Assembly: GCA_019309545.1 (NCBI GenBank)
Contig: JAFDGA010000009.1
Coordinates: forward strand, 1-64,000
DNA from: Deltaproteobacteria bacterium
GTDB lineage: Bacteria > Desulfobacterota > Desulfobaccia > Desulfobaccales > Desulfobaccaceae
Direction of reading: 5' to 3'
Length of the DNA stretch: 64,000 nt
The notes under the pieces are model-generated. The model was given only the letters and a program-made list of their open reading frames with translations, was not told the DNA's origin and ran no database searches. A program made the position numbers and the translations under genes. Every line of letters starts with the position of its first letter. Position 1 is the stretch's first letter. Of the stretch, positions 55,824 through 64,000 are shown piece after piece.

Positions 55824-56348
55824 ATGACGATCCGGCGAATCTTACCTCTATATCTGATAATGCTTAGCCTGGTTAACCTCGCGGCCTGCGGCTACCAGGT
55901 CCTGGGGAGCCAACCGGTCACTTTGGGGACACAACCCAAGTTGGCCATTCCCCTGTTTACCAATCGTTCTAATGAGGTGGGACTGGAAGCGATTTTTGCC
56001 AATGCCCTGATCGGCACCTTTTCGCAAAGCAGGGTCGCCCAGGTGACTACTGAGGAAAATCAGGCGGATTTAGTGCTCCAGGGGGACCTTACCACAGTGG
56101 AGAACACTTCTCTGGCCTATCGGGATATCGACCGTTCCCTGGTTCGCCGGGTGACCATTTCCATTGATTTAATCCTCAAGGAACGCCAGTCCGGGAAGGT
56201 CATCTGGAAGCAGACGAAGATCATTGAAGCAGATTATGTGGTCCGACCCGACTATCATTACGGGGAAGCAACCCGCCAGATGTCCATCAGCCGGGCGGCG
56301 GCCACCCTGGCCCGGCGAGTGCATGATGAGATTCTAATGATTCTTTAA
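55824..56348 (+). CDS. lptE: LPS-assembly lipoprotein LptE-like
   Basis: A 174-residue outer-membrane lipoprotein that plugs the LptD barrel for lipopolysaccharide insertion. A signal peptide ends in the lipobox LAAC (Cys at about 22), then GYQVLG, a common LptE opening. The middle has AIPLFTNRSNEVGLEAIF and the end ARRVHDEILMIL. GGAAG precedes ATG 55824; TTG 55809 is an alternative. It lies between leuS and holA, the usual bacterial order. Confidence 0.88.
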   Translation: MTIRRILPLYLIMLSLVNLAACGYQVLGSQPVTLGTQPKLAIPLFTNRSNEVGLEAIFANALIGTFSQSRVAQVTTEENQADLVLQGDLTTVENTSLAYRDIDRSLVRRVTISIDLILKERQSGKVIWKQTKIIEADYVVRPDYHYGEATRQMSISRAAATLARRVHDEILMIL

Positions 56349-56357
56349 GGTCAGACT

Positions 56358-57392
56358 ATGTCTCACCCCATCCTGGAACGCCACCTCAAAAAGCAAACCA
56401 TCTTGCCGGCTTATCTGTTTTATGGAGACGAGGAGTTGCTGATGCGCCGGGCCTTGGAGCGTCTCCAAGAAGGACTGGGATCAGGCAACGAAACCCGTCC
56501 TGAAAAAAAGGTCCTGGAGGCGGAGGAAATTAGTTTGGCAGAAGCCTTGAGCCAAGCCCGGGTGCCGTCTTTATGGTCGGGACGGCAACTTATAATTCTT
56601 TATAACGCCGATCGTTATAATCCTGCCGAGCTGAAGGCTTTAGGGCCATATCTCGACGCCCCTGCTTCCCAAACCTGTTTGGTCCTGGTGGCGCCCGGGC
56701 TTAAGCCGAAAGAGATCAGGCAGAACCCTTACTGGCGGCGGCTGCATGAACAGGACGCGGCCCTGGGATTTTATCGTCTCAGGGAAACGGCGCTGCCCCG
56801 CTGGCTGGAGGAAGAGGCACGCCGTCAGGGGAAAGTTTTGGCTCCCGCCGCGGCGCAGCGGTTGATCGAAACAGTGGGAGACAATCTGCTGGATCTAGCC
56901 CAGGAACTGGAAAAAATAGTCCTGTATATGGGACCTGAAAAAACTATCACCGCCGATATGGTCGATCAACTGACCACTCAGAGCCGCAGTTATTCCGTCT
57001 TTGCCCTGGTCGACGCCCTGGGGCAGCACCGGCCTGACCAGGCCTTACAGGTTCTAGACCGACTGCTGGAGATGGGCGAGCCGCCTCTCAAAATTCTAGT
57101 CATGCTGGCCCGGCAGCTCCGCCTGCTTATCCGGCTCCAGGAATTCCAGCATCCCAGTGCTTCGGTAGATAAACTCGCCAGTCATCTGGGGGTGCCTCGA
57201 CCTGTGGCCGGAAAATTACAGCGCCAGGCCGCGCATTTTAAGGTTGCCGATCTCCGGTCACACCTCTTTGGTCTGCACCTGGCCGATCAGGGCTTGAAAG
57301 CCAGTACTGCCTCTCCGCGGCTATGGTTAGAAAAGGTAATTTTAGAGCTCTGTCCCCCAGTTCCACTTAGGAACCAGCGGTCAGGGAATTAA
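56358..57392 (+). CDS. holA: DNA polymerase III delta subunit
   Basis: The clamp-loader delta subunit that opens the beta ring. It has 344 residues with the family start LPAYLFYGDEELLMRRAL, the domain III segment RSYSVFALVDALG...ALQVLDRLLEMGE and the C-terminal collar region. It follows lptE by 9 bases. Its last 26 bases overlap the end of the convergent rpsT. Confidence 0.93.
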   Translation: MSHPILERHLKKQTILPAYLFYGDEELLMRRALERLQEGLGSGNETRPEKKVLEAEEISLAEALSQARVPSLWSGRQLIILYNADRYNPAELKALGPYLDAPASQTCLVLVAPGLKPKEIRQNPYWRRLHEQDAALGFYRLRETALPRWLEEEARRQGKVLAPAAAQRLIETVGDNLLDLAQELEKIVLYMGPEKTITADMVDQLTTQSRSYSVFALVDALGQHRPDQALQVLDRLLEMGEPPLKILVMLARQLRLLIRLQEFQHPSASVDKLASHLGVPRPVAGKLQRQAAHFKVADLRSHLFGLHLADQGLKASTASPRLWLEKVILELCPPVPLRNQRSGN

Positions 57393-57639
57393 CCTGGCGA
57401 GTCAGTCGGGAGATTTTCCGGGCCGCGGTTCGCCAATGCAGGGTGCCTCGGCCCGCCACCCGATCGATGACCGGGATGGCTTTTTTCAGGGCTTCTTGAG
57501 CCTCCTCAGGTTGATTTCGGGCCACGGCCAGCCGGACCTCTTTGACTAGTTGCTTAACCCGGGTCTTGCGGCTCTTATTACGCAAACGCCGTGTTTTACT
57601 TTGTCGATCCCGCTTCATGGCCGAGCGATGTCTTGCCAA
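57367..57639 (-). CDS. rpsT: 30S ribosomal protein S20 (TTG start)
   Basis: A 90-residue S20 with RHRSAMKRDRQSKTRRLRNKSRKTRVK at the start and KKAIPVIDRVAGRGTLHWRTAARKISRLTRQV at the end. AGAGGAGG stands 8 bases before TTG 57639, which gives the family N-terminus; no ATG suits better. E. coli rpsT also starts with UUG. The 3' end overlaps holA by 26 bases. Confidence 0.93.
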   Translation of the reverse strand: MARHRSAMKRDRQSKTRRLRNKSRKTRVKQLVKEVRLAVARNQPEEAQEALKKAIPVIDRVAGRGTLHWRTAARKISRLTRQVNSLTAGS

Positions 57640-57785
57640 GTAATGATCCTCCTCTATCTGTATCTTGGCCTGCAAAAGGGGGCAAATATGGTGCTCCGCC
57701 CCTCCAGGGCCAAGCATAAGTTTTTAGTGACATAACATATTTCAGCCCGCTGTCAAGTCATAAAAGTGGACCTGCTTGGTGGACC

Positions 57786-58343
57786 TCAATTAATCTGGCG
57801 AAAGAAATTCAGGAAATAACTGACTCCCGAGGTCAGGGTTACTAGCAGGGCCAGCCACAGCAGGATGGTGCCCACCTGATGGAAATCTATCCCCCAATAG
57901 GGGAAGTGTAGAATCAGGGCAAACAGCGCACTCATCTGGAGGGCGGTTTTGATTTTTCCCCAACGGTCGGCGGCCAGCAAAATCCCTTCGGCGGCGGCCA
58001 GCGCCCGGAGTCCGGTAACCGCCAGTTCCCGGCCAATGATCACAAAGGCCATCCAGGCCGCTACCCGGTCCAGAGCAATCAGCATAATCAGGGCCGCCGA
58101 AACCAGGAGTTTATCAGCCAGGGGATCCATAAATTTTCCACCCCGGGTGACCAGGCTTTGCCGCCTTGCAAAAAAGCCATCCAATAGGTCGGTCATCCCT
58201 GCCCCCAGAAAAAACATGGCCGCCATAAAACTAGGGGCTTCGCCGGGAAAGCTCAACAGCACCAAGAGGATAGGAATGGCCATTACCCGAATGCTGGTCA
58301 AGGTATTGGGAAGATTCCAGAATGACACTGAATTCGGCCTCAT
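57786..58343 (-). CDS. pgsA: CDP-diacylglycerol-glycerol-3-phosphate 3-phosphatidyltransferase
   Basis: A 185-residue membrane enzyme making phosphatidylglycerol phosphate. The CDP-alcohol phosphotransferase motif is complete: DLLDGFFAR...G(K)FMDPLADK, the D-x2-DG-x2-AR-x8-G-x3-D-x3-D pattern at about residues 52-80. NLPNTLTSIR opens the protein. It starts 2 bases after the talC gene. Confidence 0.95.
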   Translation of the reverse strand: MRPNSVSFWNLPNTLTSIRVMAIPILLVLLSFPGEAPSFMAAMFFLGAGMTDLLDGFFARRQSLVTRGGKFMDPLADKLLVSAALIMLIALDRVAAWMAFVIIGRELAVTGLRALAAAEGILLAADRWGKIKTALQMSALFALILHFPYWGIDFHQVGTILLWLALLVTLTSGVSYFLNFFRQIN

Positions 58344-58345
58344 GG

Positions 58346-59005
58346 CTATAATTCTTGCACCCGCTTCCAGTCCTCCATGAATCTTTGCAAACCGATATCC
58401 GTGAGGGGATGTTTGATTAGTTGCATAAGTACTTTGTGAGGAATGGTGGCAATGTCGGCTCCGGCCAAAGCAGCCTGCAGCACATGCAGCGGATGGCGGA
58501 TGCTGGCCACGATCACTTCTGTATCGAATCCATAGTTATCGAATATGGTTATCAGCTGTTCGACGATCTCCATACCGGTATGGTTAATATCATCCAGCCG
58601 GCCAATAAACGGACTGACATAGGCCGCCCCGGCTTTAGCCGCCAGCAACCCCTGGACCGCCTGAAAGACCAGGGTCACATTAACCCTGATGCCCTCCGAG
58701 GCCAGAATCCGGGTAGCCTTCAGGCCTTCCACCGTCATCGGAATCTTGACCACCACCTGGTCATGCAGGCTGGCTAATTTTCGGGCCTCCGGTACCATCT
58801 CGTCGCTGATGGTACTCAGCACCTCGGCACTGACCGGCGCCTGAACCAGATCGCAGATACGTTTAATCTGCTCCTGAAAACCGGCAACATCATGACATCC
58901 GGCCTTGGAACAAAGGGTAGGATTGGTGGTCACGCCATCTACCAAGCCAAGCCGGTAAGCTTCCTGGATTTCGTCGAAGTCTGCAGTATCAATAAAGAAT
59001 TTCAT
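58346..59005 (-). CDS. Transaldolase / fructose-6-phosphate aldolase (TalC/Fsa family)
   Basis: A 219-residue small transaldolase. It opens [16 protein letters not shown], with GVTTNPTLC, the Schiff-base Lys in [13 protein letters not shown], and [22 protein letters not shown] near the end. It transfers dihydroxyacetone units in the pentose-phosphate branch, or cleaves fructose-6-phosphate; short members do either. Its start overlaps the YHS-type gene by 4 bases. Confidence 0.92.
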   Translation of the reverse strand: MKFFIDTADFDEIQEAYRLGLVDGVTTNPTLCSKAGCHDVAGFQEQIKRICDLVQAPVSAEVLSTISDEMVPEARKLASLHDQVVVKIPMTVEGLKATRILASEGIRVNVTLVFQAVQGLLAAKAGAAYVSPFIGRLDDINHTGMEIVEQLITIFDNYGFDTEVIVASIRHPLHVLQAALAGADIATIPHKVLMQLIKHPLTDIGLQRFMEDWKRVQEL

Positions 59006-59283
59006 TCTGAACTCCTTTCTGAGACAAATTTGGTCGGTTCTCTCAGGAAATGCTTGCGGCAGCCCTCGGAACAGAAATAGTAATCCTTGCCATTATGCGA
59101 GGCCTTTAACGCCTCGCGGCGCGGAATAAAAGTTTTGCAGACCGGATCCTGGACCAGAGCGTCGCCCCGGACTTCCTCCCGGCGAGGCCCAGGGCCAGGT
59201 GGAGGAATGAATAGGTTGCCGAATCTTCTGATTATTTTATAGCCAAGATATCCTAACAGAATTAAAATTAAATAGCGTAACAA
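59002..59283 (-). CDS. Membrane-anchored YHS/TRASH-type metal-binding protein
   Basis: A 93-residue protein. An N-terminal membrane helix ([16 protein letters not shown]) is followed by a domain with C49 (DPVCKTFIP), C71 and C75 ([12 protein letters not shown]), the YHS/TRASH pattern linked to copper or iron binding. The function is unknown. It overlaps talC by 4 bases and follows folK closely, so it lies in the same operon. Confidence 0.75.
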   Translation of the reverse strand: MLRYLILILLGYLGYKIIRRFGNLFIPPPGPGPRREEVRGDALVQDPVCKTFIPRREALKASHNGKDYYFCSEGCRKHFLREPTKFVSERSSE

Positions 59284-59292
59284 AAGCTGACC

Positions 59293-59778
59293 TCAAAGTT
59301 TATGGGCCATCCGCGCCCCTGGATCCAGCTGCTCCAGGAGTTGGGCAATTGTCTGTCGGAGCCGCGGATGCCAAGCCTCCGGAGCGATTTCCGCCAGGGG
59401 CACCAATACAAAACCCCGCCGGTGCAATTCTGGGTGGGGTAGAATCAGAGTCGATGTCTCCATAATAATATCATTATATAACAAAAGGTCCAAATCAATG
59501 AGGCGCGGGCCCCAATGGATGGTCCGCACCCGCCCCATTTCGGTTTCAATCCTTAACAACGTCGCCAGCAGCACCTCTGGACCAAGTCGAGTGTGGAGCC
59601 GGGCCACGGCGTTAATAAACCAGGGCTGCTCCTTGACGCCGACCGGCGGGGTCGCGTAATAAGCGGAGACCCGGTCGATCACTATTCCTGGTTCGGCGGC
59701 CAGCCGCTGCCGGGCCTCATCCAGCCGGGCCGCGGGTTGGTTTAAGTTAGAGCCTAAACCGATAAAGGCGATATGCCA
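59293..59778 (-). CDS. folK: HPPK (6-hydroxymethyl-dihydropterin pyrophosphokinase), start codon unclear
   Basis: Transfers pyrophosphate to dihydropterin in folate synthesis. The catalytic region is present: WGPRLIDLDLLLYND and LPHPELHRRGFVLVPL. The conserved N-terminus IAFIGLGSNLN is encoded at 59742-59775 in the same frame, but no ATG, GTG or TTG lies in frame between it and the stop at 59874. The first usual start (GTG 59682) would delete about 30 residues including that motif. The coordinates given begin at codon TGG 59778 just before it. An out-of-frame ATG (59779-59777) lies directly beside it, so a one-base indel or a rare start codon is possible. Confidence 0.75.
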   Translation of the reverse strand, partial: WHIAFIGLGSNLNQPAARLDEARQRLAAEPGIVIDRVSAYYATPPVGVKEQPWFINAVARLHTRLGPEVLLATLLRIETEMGRVRTIHWGPRLIDLDLLLYNDIIMETSTLILPHPELHRRGFVLVPLAEIAPEAWHPRLRQTIAQLLEQLDPGARMAHKL

Positions 59779-59784
59779 TAGTTG

Positions 59785-59808
59785 GGTTTTGAGTTTTGAG
59801 TTTTGAGT
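59785..59808 (-). repeat. Heptanucleotide tandem repeat before folK
   Basis: Three copies of TTTTGAG (plus strand), followed by a partial TTT, lie immediately upstream of the folK N-terminus. A gain or loss of one 7-base unit would shift frame. Confidence 0.7.
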
Positions 59809-59866
59809 TTCCAGTTTTTCTAATTTTTTCTGTTTGTTAGGGCTACCCTCGAAGATTCTTGGTGAG

Positions 59867-61039
59867 TTAACCTAATCGCGCCAGCCGGACCAGGGCCTCC
59901 TCTATGCGGGCTTTATCCACAGTCAAAGCTAAACGCACATAACCCTCCCCTGGAGCTCCAAAGCCGTTGCCGGGAGTGGTGACGATACCGGCATGGTCCA
60001 GCAAGTGGGCAGTGAACTGGGCTGAGGTGAGGCCACGCGGCACGGGCAGCCAGACATAAAAAGTGGCTTTGGGCAAATCCACCTCATAGCCCAGCTTTTG
60101 CAGCCCCTTGACCAGGATATCGCGGCGTTCCTGATAGATCCGGCAACTTTCCCGTTCCGCCACCGGTGCCTGGTCCGAGTTCAGGGCCGTGATCCCGGCC
60201 CATTGAATAGCATTAAAGACCCCCGAATCAATGTTGCTCTTCACCAGACCCAGGCCCTCGACCAATTGGGCGTTGCCCACCGCGAACCCCAGCCGCCAGC
60301 CGGTCATGTTATAGGTCTTGGACAGCGAATGGAATTCAATGCCGATTTCCTTGGCTCCGGGAACCTCCAGAAAACTGGGGGGCCGGAAGCCATCATAGGC
60401 CACCTCGGTATAGGCGGCGTCATGGACGGCGATGATCTGAAATTGCCGGCAAAAGTCGACCACCTGGGCAAAAAAGTTCTTATCGGCGACCGCGGCCGTG
60501 GGATTGTTGGGATAGTTGAAAAACAGCATCTTGGCCCGGCGGGCGATGTCGGGGGGGATCTGGCTTAGATCCGGCAAGAACTGATTTTCCTTTAATAACG
60601 GCAAAAAATACGATTGCGCCCCGGCAAACAGGGTACCGATATGATAGACCGGATAGGCCGGACTGGTAACCAGGTTAAGATCTCCAGGATTATTGAAGGC
60701 CAGGGGCATATGGGCCAAGCCCTCCTTGGAGCCGATCAGGGTGACCACTTCCCGTTTGGGGTCCAGTTCCACCCCGAAGCGGTGCCGGTACCAGCGGGCC
60801 ACTGCGACCCGGAAATCATCCATCCCCGAATAGGAAGGATAGCGGTGGGTGCTCGGATCCTGGGCCGCCTCCTGCAGCCGTTTGATAATAAACTGCGGCG
60901 TCGGCAGATCCGGGTCTCCCACCCCCAAATCAATAATATCCACCCCCCGGGCCTTGACTTCGTCCTTCATACGATCGATCTCTTTGAATAGATAAGGGGG
61001 CAACTGCTGCAGGCGCTCCGAGAACTCAAAGAGGGGCAT
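59867..61039 (-). CDS. dapL: LL-diaminopimelate aminotransferase (DapL)
   Basis: A PLP aminotransferase converting tetrahydrodipicolinate directly to LL-diaminopimelate. It has 390 residues with DLGVGDPDLPTP, NYPNNPTAA, the PLP lysine in HSLSKTYNMTGWRLG and PNNPT-type pocket. The class I fold alone does not prove substrate, but the position beside dapA, dapB and dapF and absence of dapC, dapD or dapE favour DapL. The 113-base gap upstream holds a dispersed repeat. Confidence 0.85.
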   Translation of the reverse strand: MPLFEFSERLQQLPPYLFKEIDRMKDEVKARGVDIIDLGVGDPDLPTPQFIIKRLQEAAQDPSTHRYPSYSGMDDFRVAVARWYRHRFGVELDPKREVVTLIGSKEGLAHMPLAFNNPGDLNLVTSPAYPVYHIGTLFAGAQSYFLPLLKENQFLPDLSQIPPDIARRAKMLFFNYPNNPTAAVADKNFFAQVVDFCRQFQIIAVHDAAYTEVAYDGFRPPSFLEVPGAKEIGIEFHSLSKTYNMTGWRLGFAVGNAQLVEGLGLVKSNIDSGVFNAIQWAGITALNSDQAPVAERESCRIYQERRDILVKGLQKLGYEVDLPKATFYVWLPVPRGLTSAQFTAHLLDHAGIVTTPGNGFGAPGEGYVRLALTVDKARIEEALVRLARLG

Positions 61040-61076
61040 GAATCAACTATCCTCCAGGAAATATTAATTCTTCTCA

Positions 61077-61140
61077 CGCCAAGACACCAAGGCGCCAAGA
61101 GTTTTTATTACTATTTAGCGTCTTTGCGTCTTTGTGACTT
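61077..61140. repeat. Imperfect inverted repeat with GCGTCTTTG units
   Basis: ACGCCAAGACACCAAGGCGC on the left and GCGTCTTTGCGTCTTTGTG on the right pair imperfectly around an AT-rich centre. Runs of this composition are known as dispersed repeats in several bacterial groups. Confidence 0.5.
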
Positions 61141-61152
61141 GACATGAGACTA

Positions 61153-61929
61153 TTATGACTGGCCATGACTATCAACGACCACCCGGTTGCGCAGGGTGCC
61201 GATGCCTTCCACCACAATCTCGACCACATCTCCCGGCAGCATCGGCCCTATCCCGGCTGGGGTGCCGGTGGCAATCACATCTCCGGGGAGCAGGGTCATG
61301 ATGTGAGAGATAAAACTGATTAGCTTAGGCACTCCAAAAACCATATTCTGGGTATGGCCTTGCTGGCGGCGCTCGCCGTTAATATAAGCTTCAACCCTCA
61401 GATAATCCGGGTCGGCAATCTCGGTCTCTATCCAGGGGCCTAAGGGTGCAAAGGTATCAAAGCTTTTGGACCGGGTAAACTGGCCGTCCTGCTTCTGCAA
61501 ATCCCGAGCGGTGACGTCATTAAAGCAGCTATAGCCCAGGATATAGGCGCTGGCTTCTGCTTCGGGGACCCGGTAGGCCGTCCGGCCCAGCACCACCCCC
61601 AACTCCGCCTCATAATCCACCCGGTTCGACTGTGACGGATAGACGATCTTTGCCTCGGGACCGATGACCGCGGTGGATGGTTTGAGAAAAATCAAGGGCT
61701 CGGCGGGGAGGGGCATCTTCAATTCTGCAGCGTGATCGCGGTAGTTAAGCCCCAGGGCGATGATCTTGCTGGGTTGACAGGGAGCCAATAGACGGGCCTC
61801 TGCCCGGGGGATGGCGTCCCCGGTCTCGATAAGCTCGTCAAAGGGCGGTTGCTTAAGGGGCCGGATGTAGTCATCCTTGAGAATCCCATAGCTGGTTTTC
61901 CCTTGATAGGCGAATCGGACTATCCGCAT
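61153..61929 (-). CDS. Fumarylacetoacetate hydrolase (FAH) family protein
   Basis: A 258-residue protein with an N-terminal short domain and the FAH core: LGLNYRDHAAE, FLKPSTAVIGP, metal ligands in YEAELGVVLGR, FNDVTARDLQ and TPAGIGPMLPGD. Family members cleave C-C bonds or decarboxylate oxaloacetate and isomerise hydroxy-acids. Oxaloacetate decarboxylase-like activity is plausible but not proven. It lies 3 bases after dapB and is part of the dap run. Confidence 0.85.
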   Translation of the reverse strand: MRIVRFAYQGKTSYGILKDDYIRPLKQPPFDELIETGDAIPRAEARLLAPCQPSKIIALGLNYRDHAAELKMPLPAEPLIFLKPSTAVIGPEAKIVYPSQSNRVDYEAELGVVLGRTAYRVPEAEASAYILGYSCFNDVTARDLQKQDGQFTRSKSFDTFAPLGPWIETEIADPDYLRVEAYINGERRQQGHTQNMVFGVPKLISFISHIMTLLPGDVIATGTPAGIGPMLPGDVVEIVVEGIGTLRNRVVVDSHGQS

Positions 61930-61932
61930 CGG

Positions 61933-62736
61933 TTATTTCAGCCCTAGCACATCCTGCATATCATAAAAACCAGGCGGTTGCGCCACGACCCAGTTGGCCG
62001 CCCGCACCGCCCCCCGGGCAAAGTTATCGCGGTTATGGGCCCGATGGATGATTTCCAGACGCTCGCCCACCCCTCCGAAAATAACCGTATGCTCCCCGAC
62101 AATATCCCCGGCCCGAATGGTCTGGATGCCGATTTCTTCCGGGGACCGTTCGCCGATCATCCCCCGCCGTTCATAAACCCCCACTTTATCCAGTTCCCGG
62201 TTGAGGCTCTGGGCCAGAAGCTGAGCCAGCTTCATGGCGGTGCCACTGGGGGCATCCTTTTTCAGGCGGTGGTGGGCCTCAATGATCTCCACATCATAGC
62301 CCGAGCTCAAGACCCGGGCAATATCCTGGACTACCTTGAACATCAGGTTAACCCCAACGCTCATGTTGGGGGCCAGCACTACCCGGGCTTTCTGGGCCAA
62401 TTGTTGGATTTCTTCCAATTGTGGGGCAGAAAACCCGGTGGTACCGATGACCATGGCCTTGCCGGCCGGGGCAGCCTGTTTAAGATGGGCCAGAGACGCC
62501 TCCGGATGGGTAAAATCTAAAATCACCTCGCCGCGCTCCAGCACCTCGGTCAGACTACCGGCCACCGGAAGGCCCTGGCGCGGTAGGCCGACCACTTCCC
62601 CCACATCCCGACCGATGGCCGGATGTCCGGTCTTTTCAAAGGCGGCCGCCAGCTTAATATCGTCGGCCGCCTCCAGCATGTGAATAATGCGGCCGCCCAT
62701 GCGCCCGGCCGCGCCTGCCACAATGGCCTTAATCAT
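61933..62736 (-). CDS. dapB: 4-hydroxy-tetrahydrodipicolinate reductase
   Basis: The second step of the diaminopimelate branch, NAD(P)H dependent. It has 267 residues: VAGAAGRMGGRII fold at the N-terminus, DFTHPEASLAHL, GTTGFS, SVGVNLMF and catalytic EAHHRLKKDAPSGTA. ATG 62736 is chosen because GGGGAG is 5 bases upstream and would overlap the GTG at 62742. It is 14 bases after dapA. Confidence 0.95.
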   Translation of the reverse strand: MIKAIVAGAAGRMGGRIIHMLEAADDIKLAAAFEKTGHPAIGRDVGEVVGLPRQGLPVAGSLTEVLERGEVILDFTHPEASLAHLKQAAPAGKAMVIGTTGFSAPQLEEIQQLAQKARVVLAPNMSVGVNLMFKVVQDIARVLSSGYDVEIIEAHHRLKKDAPSGTAMKLAQLLAQSLNRELDKVGVYERRGMIGERSPEEIGIQTIRAGDIVGEHTVIFGGVGERLEIIHRAHNRDNFARGAVRAANWVVAQPPGFYDMQDVLGLK

Positions 62737-62750
62737 ATGCACTCCCCATT

Positions 62751-63626
62751 TTATTTAATCAATCCATACTTAACCATCACCTGCCGCAGCTTTTCCTCAT
62801 TGGCGGCAGACAAGGAGCACAACGGCAGCCGGACCTCGCTGGTGATTTTGCCCATCAGCTTGAGGGCGGTCTTGGCCGGCGCCGGATTGGTTTCAAAAAA
62901 CATGGCTTCCATCAGGGGCCACATTTTATAATGCAACTGTCGCGCCCCGGCCAGATCCCCGCCCAGGAAGGCATCGCACATCTGGGCCATATCCTTGGGG
63001 ACGACATTGGAGATGACCGAAATCACCCCCTTGCCGCCCACGGCCATCAGCGGCAAGGCAGTGAAATCATCGCCGGACAGCACGGTGATTTTATCGCCGC
63101 AGAGCTGGACGACTTTGGCCCCCTGCTTCAGATCTCCGGTGGCTTCTTTAATCCCCACTATATTGGGGAACTCGGCCAGCCGAGCCACGGTTTCGGGCAG
63201 CAGATTGAGGCTGGTGCGGCCCGGAACATTGTAAACAATAATGGGAATCTTGGTGCCCTCGGCAATCTTTTTATAGTGCTGGTACAGACCCTCTTGGGTC
63301 GGTTTATTGTAGTAAGGAGTAATCATCAGGGCGGCGTCGGCCCCGGCGTCTTGCGCATGTTTGGTCAATTCCAGGGCCTCGGCGGTGTTATTGGAGCCGG
63401 AACCGGCGATCACCGGCACCCGTTTCTTTACCTGATCCAGGCAGATTTCCACTACCCGTTTATGTTCCGCATGGGATAGAGTAGCGGACTCGCCCGTAGT
63501 GCCGCAGGGTACGATGCCATGGGTACCGTTGTCGATCTGGAACTCGATCAGTTGCCGGTAGGCCTCTTCGTCTAGCTGGCCATTCTTGAACGGCGTCACA
63601 ATGGCCACAATAGCCCCTTGAAACAT
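62751..63626 (-). CDS. dapA: 4-hydroxy-tetrahydrodipicolinate synthase
   Basis: Condenses pyruvate with aspartate semialdehyde. It has 291 residues with GTTGESATLSHAEH, the YNVPGRTSLNL tyrosine segment and Schiff-base Lys in GIKEATGD (about residue 161). AAGGAGG lies before the ATG. It is 14 bases after dapF. Confidence 0.96.
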   Translation of the reverse strand: MFQGAIVAIVTPFKNGQLDEEAYRQLIEFQIDNGTHGIVPCGTTGESATLSHAEHKRVVEICLDQVKKRVPVIAGSGSNNTAEALELTKHAQDAGADAALMITPYYNKPTQEGLYQHYKKIAEGTKIPIIVYNVPGRTSLNLLPETVARLAEFPNIVGIKEATGDLKQGAKVVQLCGDKITVLSGDDFTALPLMAVGGKGVISVISNVVPKDMAQMCDAFLGGDLAGARQLHYKMWPLMEAMFFETNPAPAKTALKLMGKITSEVRLPLCSLSAANEEKLRQVMVKYGLIK

Positions 63627-63640
63627 GATTTTTTCCCTCC

Positions 63641-64000
63641 TTACTGCAATTCTTCAGTCCATAGTTCGCCCTGGTAGACCACCAGGGCCTCACCCTCCAG
63701 GCCGATCGCGGAAAAACCGTCGTTCTGGTTATCAAAAAAGACCCTGAGCAGTTCCCCACTCCGGGGACGCACCGAGACCGGGGAACTGAGACCGTGCAGG
63801 CGGGCGGCAATCAGGGCCGCGGCCACCGCGCCGGTCCCGCAGGCCAGGGTCTCATCCTCCACCCCGCGCTCATAGGTCCGTAGGGCAATCTCCTGTGACC
63901 CTAAGAGACTGAGGAAATTAACGTTGGTACCGACGGGCTGAAACATGGCATGATAGCGGATGGCCCGCCCCACTTCCACCACCGGCGCGGCCTCCAGGTC
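63641..64000 (-). CDS. dapF: Diaminopimelate epimerase, C-terminal part (cut by window end)
   Basis: The visible 119 residues carry GTNVNFLS and the second active cysteine in YERGVEDETLACGTGAVA, the hallmark of DapF, which turns LL- into meso-diaminopimelate. The rest, including the first catalytic cysteine, lies beyond the edge. It starts the dapF-dapA-dapB-FAH-dapL run. Confidence 0.93.
   Translation of the reverse strand, partial: DLEAAPVVEVGRAIRYHAMFQPVGTNVNFLSLLGSQEIALRTYERGVEDETLACGTGAVAAALIAARLHGLSSPVSVRPRSGELLRVFFDNQNDGFSAIGLEGEALVVYQGELWTEELQ

Noticed and set aside
59785-59808. Heptanucleotide repeat as CRISPR
   Set aside because: Units are 7 bases with no spacers.

Overview
The window comes from a sulfate-reducing member of the Desulfobacterota (former Deltaproteobacteria). 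The basis is a contiguous dissimilatory sulfate-reduction cluster (sat, a small ORF, aprBA, qmoABC), a separate dsrC, a siroheme-decarboxylase type gene of the alternative heme pathway, and a menaquinone-type UbiA prenyltransferase. The Desulfobacca/Syntrophobacter side of the phylum is a reasonable guess, but the genus cannot be fixed from this sequence. DNA is moderately GC-rich and gene-dense. Shine-Dalgarno sequences are mostly clear, and many genes overlap by 1-11 bases.

Layout. 1-1.4 kb: tail of a flippase-like membrane protein, a zinc-ribbon peptide and a YkgJ-type cysteine-cluster protein. 1.4-10.6 kb (minus): sulfate activation and reduction, from ATP sulfurylase through APS reductase to its membrane electron-donor complex, closed by a strong terminator. 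11-15.4 kb (plus): TrpB2, an exported DJ-1-like protein, and the archease/RtcB RNA-ligase pair. 15.4-24.1 kb (plus): a translation and RNA block (ffh, rpsP, khpA, rimM, trmD, rplS, rnhB, yraN, rsmI), then HPr and enzyme I of the PTS, then smpB. truA converges on smpB.

24.9-34.5 kb is more accessory: a metallophosphoesterase, a lytic transglycosylase, a ModE-like regulator with heme genes (ahbB type, hemL), an oxalate/formate-family transporter with an unusual leader, a site-2-protease homologue that has lost its metal ligands, and a radical SAM/B12-type protein. 35-40.2 kb (minus): dsrC, a glycolate/lactate oxidase pair, an asparaginase-II-like protein and UbiA/MenA. 40.5-48.4 kb (plus): mdh, rplM-rpsI, argC, nadE, a HIT protein, a LapA-like protein and mutS, followed by a tRNA-Gly/tRNA-Cys pair.

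48.8-64 kb: a divergent HhH-GPD protein, an SMR transporter, a stand-alone proteasome-beta-like Ntn hydrolase downstream of ftsK, then leuS-lptE-holA. A long minus-strand run of rpsT, pgsA, talC, a YHS-type protein, folK, dapL, a FAH-family protein, dapB, dapA and dapF (cut by the window end) follows. This run carries most of the diaminopimelate route to lysine and peptidoglycan.

No CRISPR array, insertion sequence, phage or rRNA gene was seen. The least ordinary items are the proteasome-like protein, the S2P pseudoprotease, the HhH-GPD protein with altered catalytic and cluster motifs, the folK gene without a usual start codon, and two families of short intergenic repeats.
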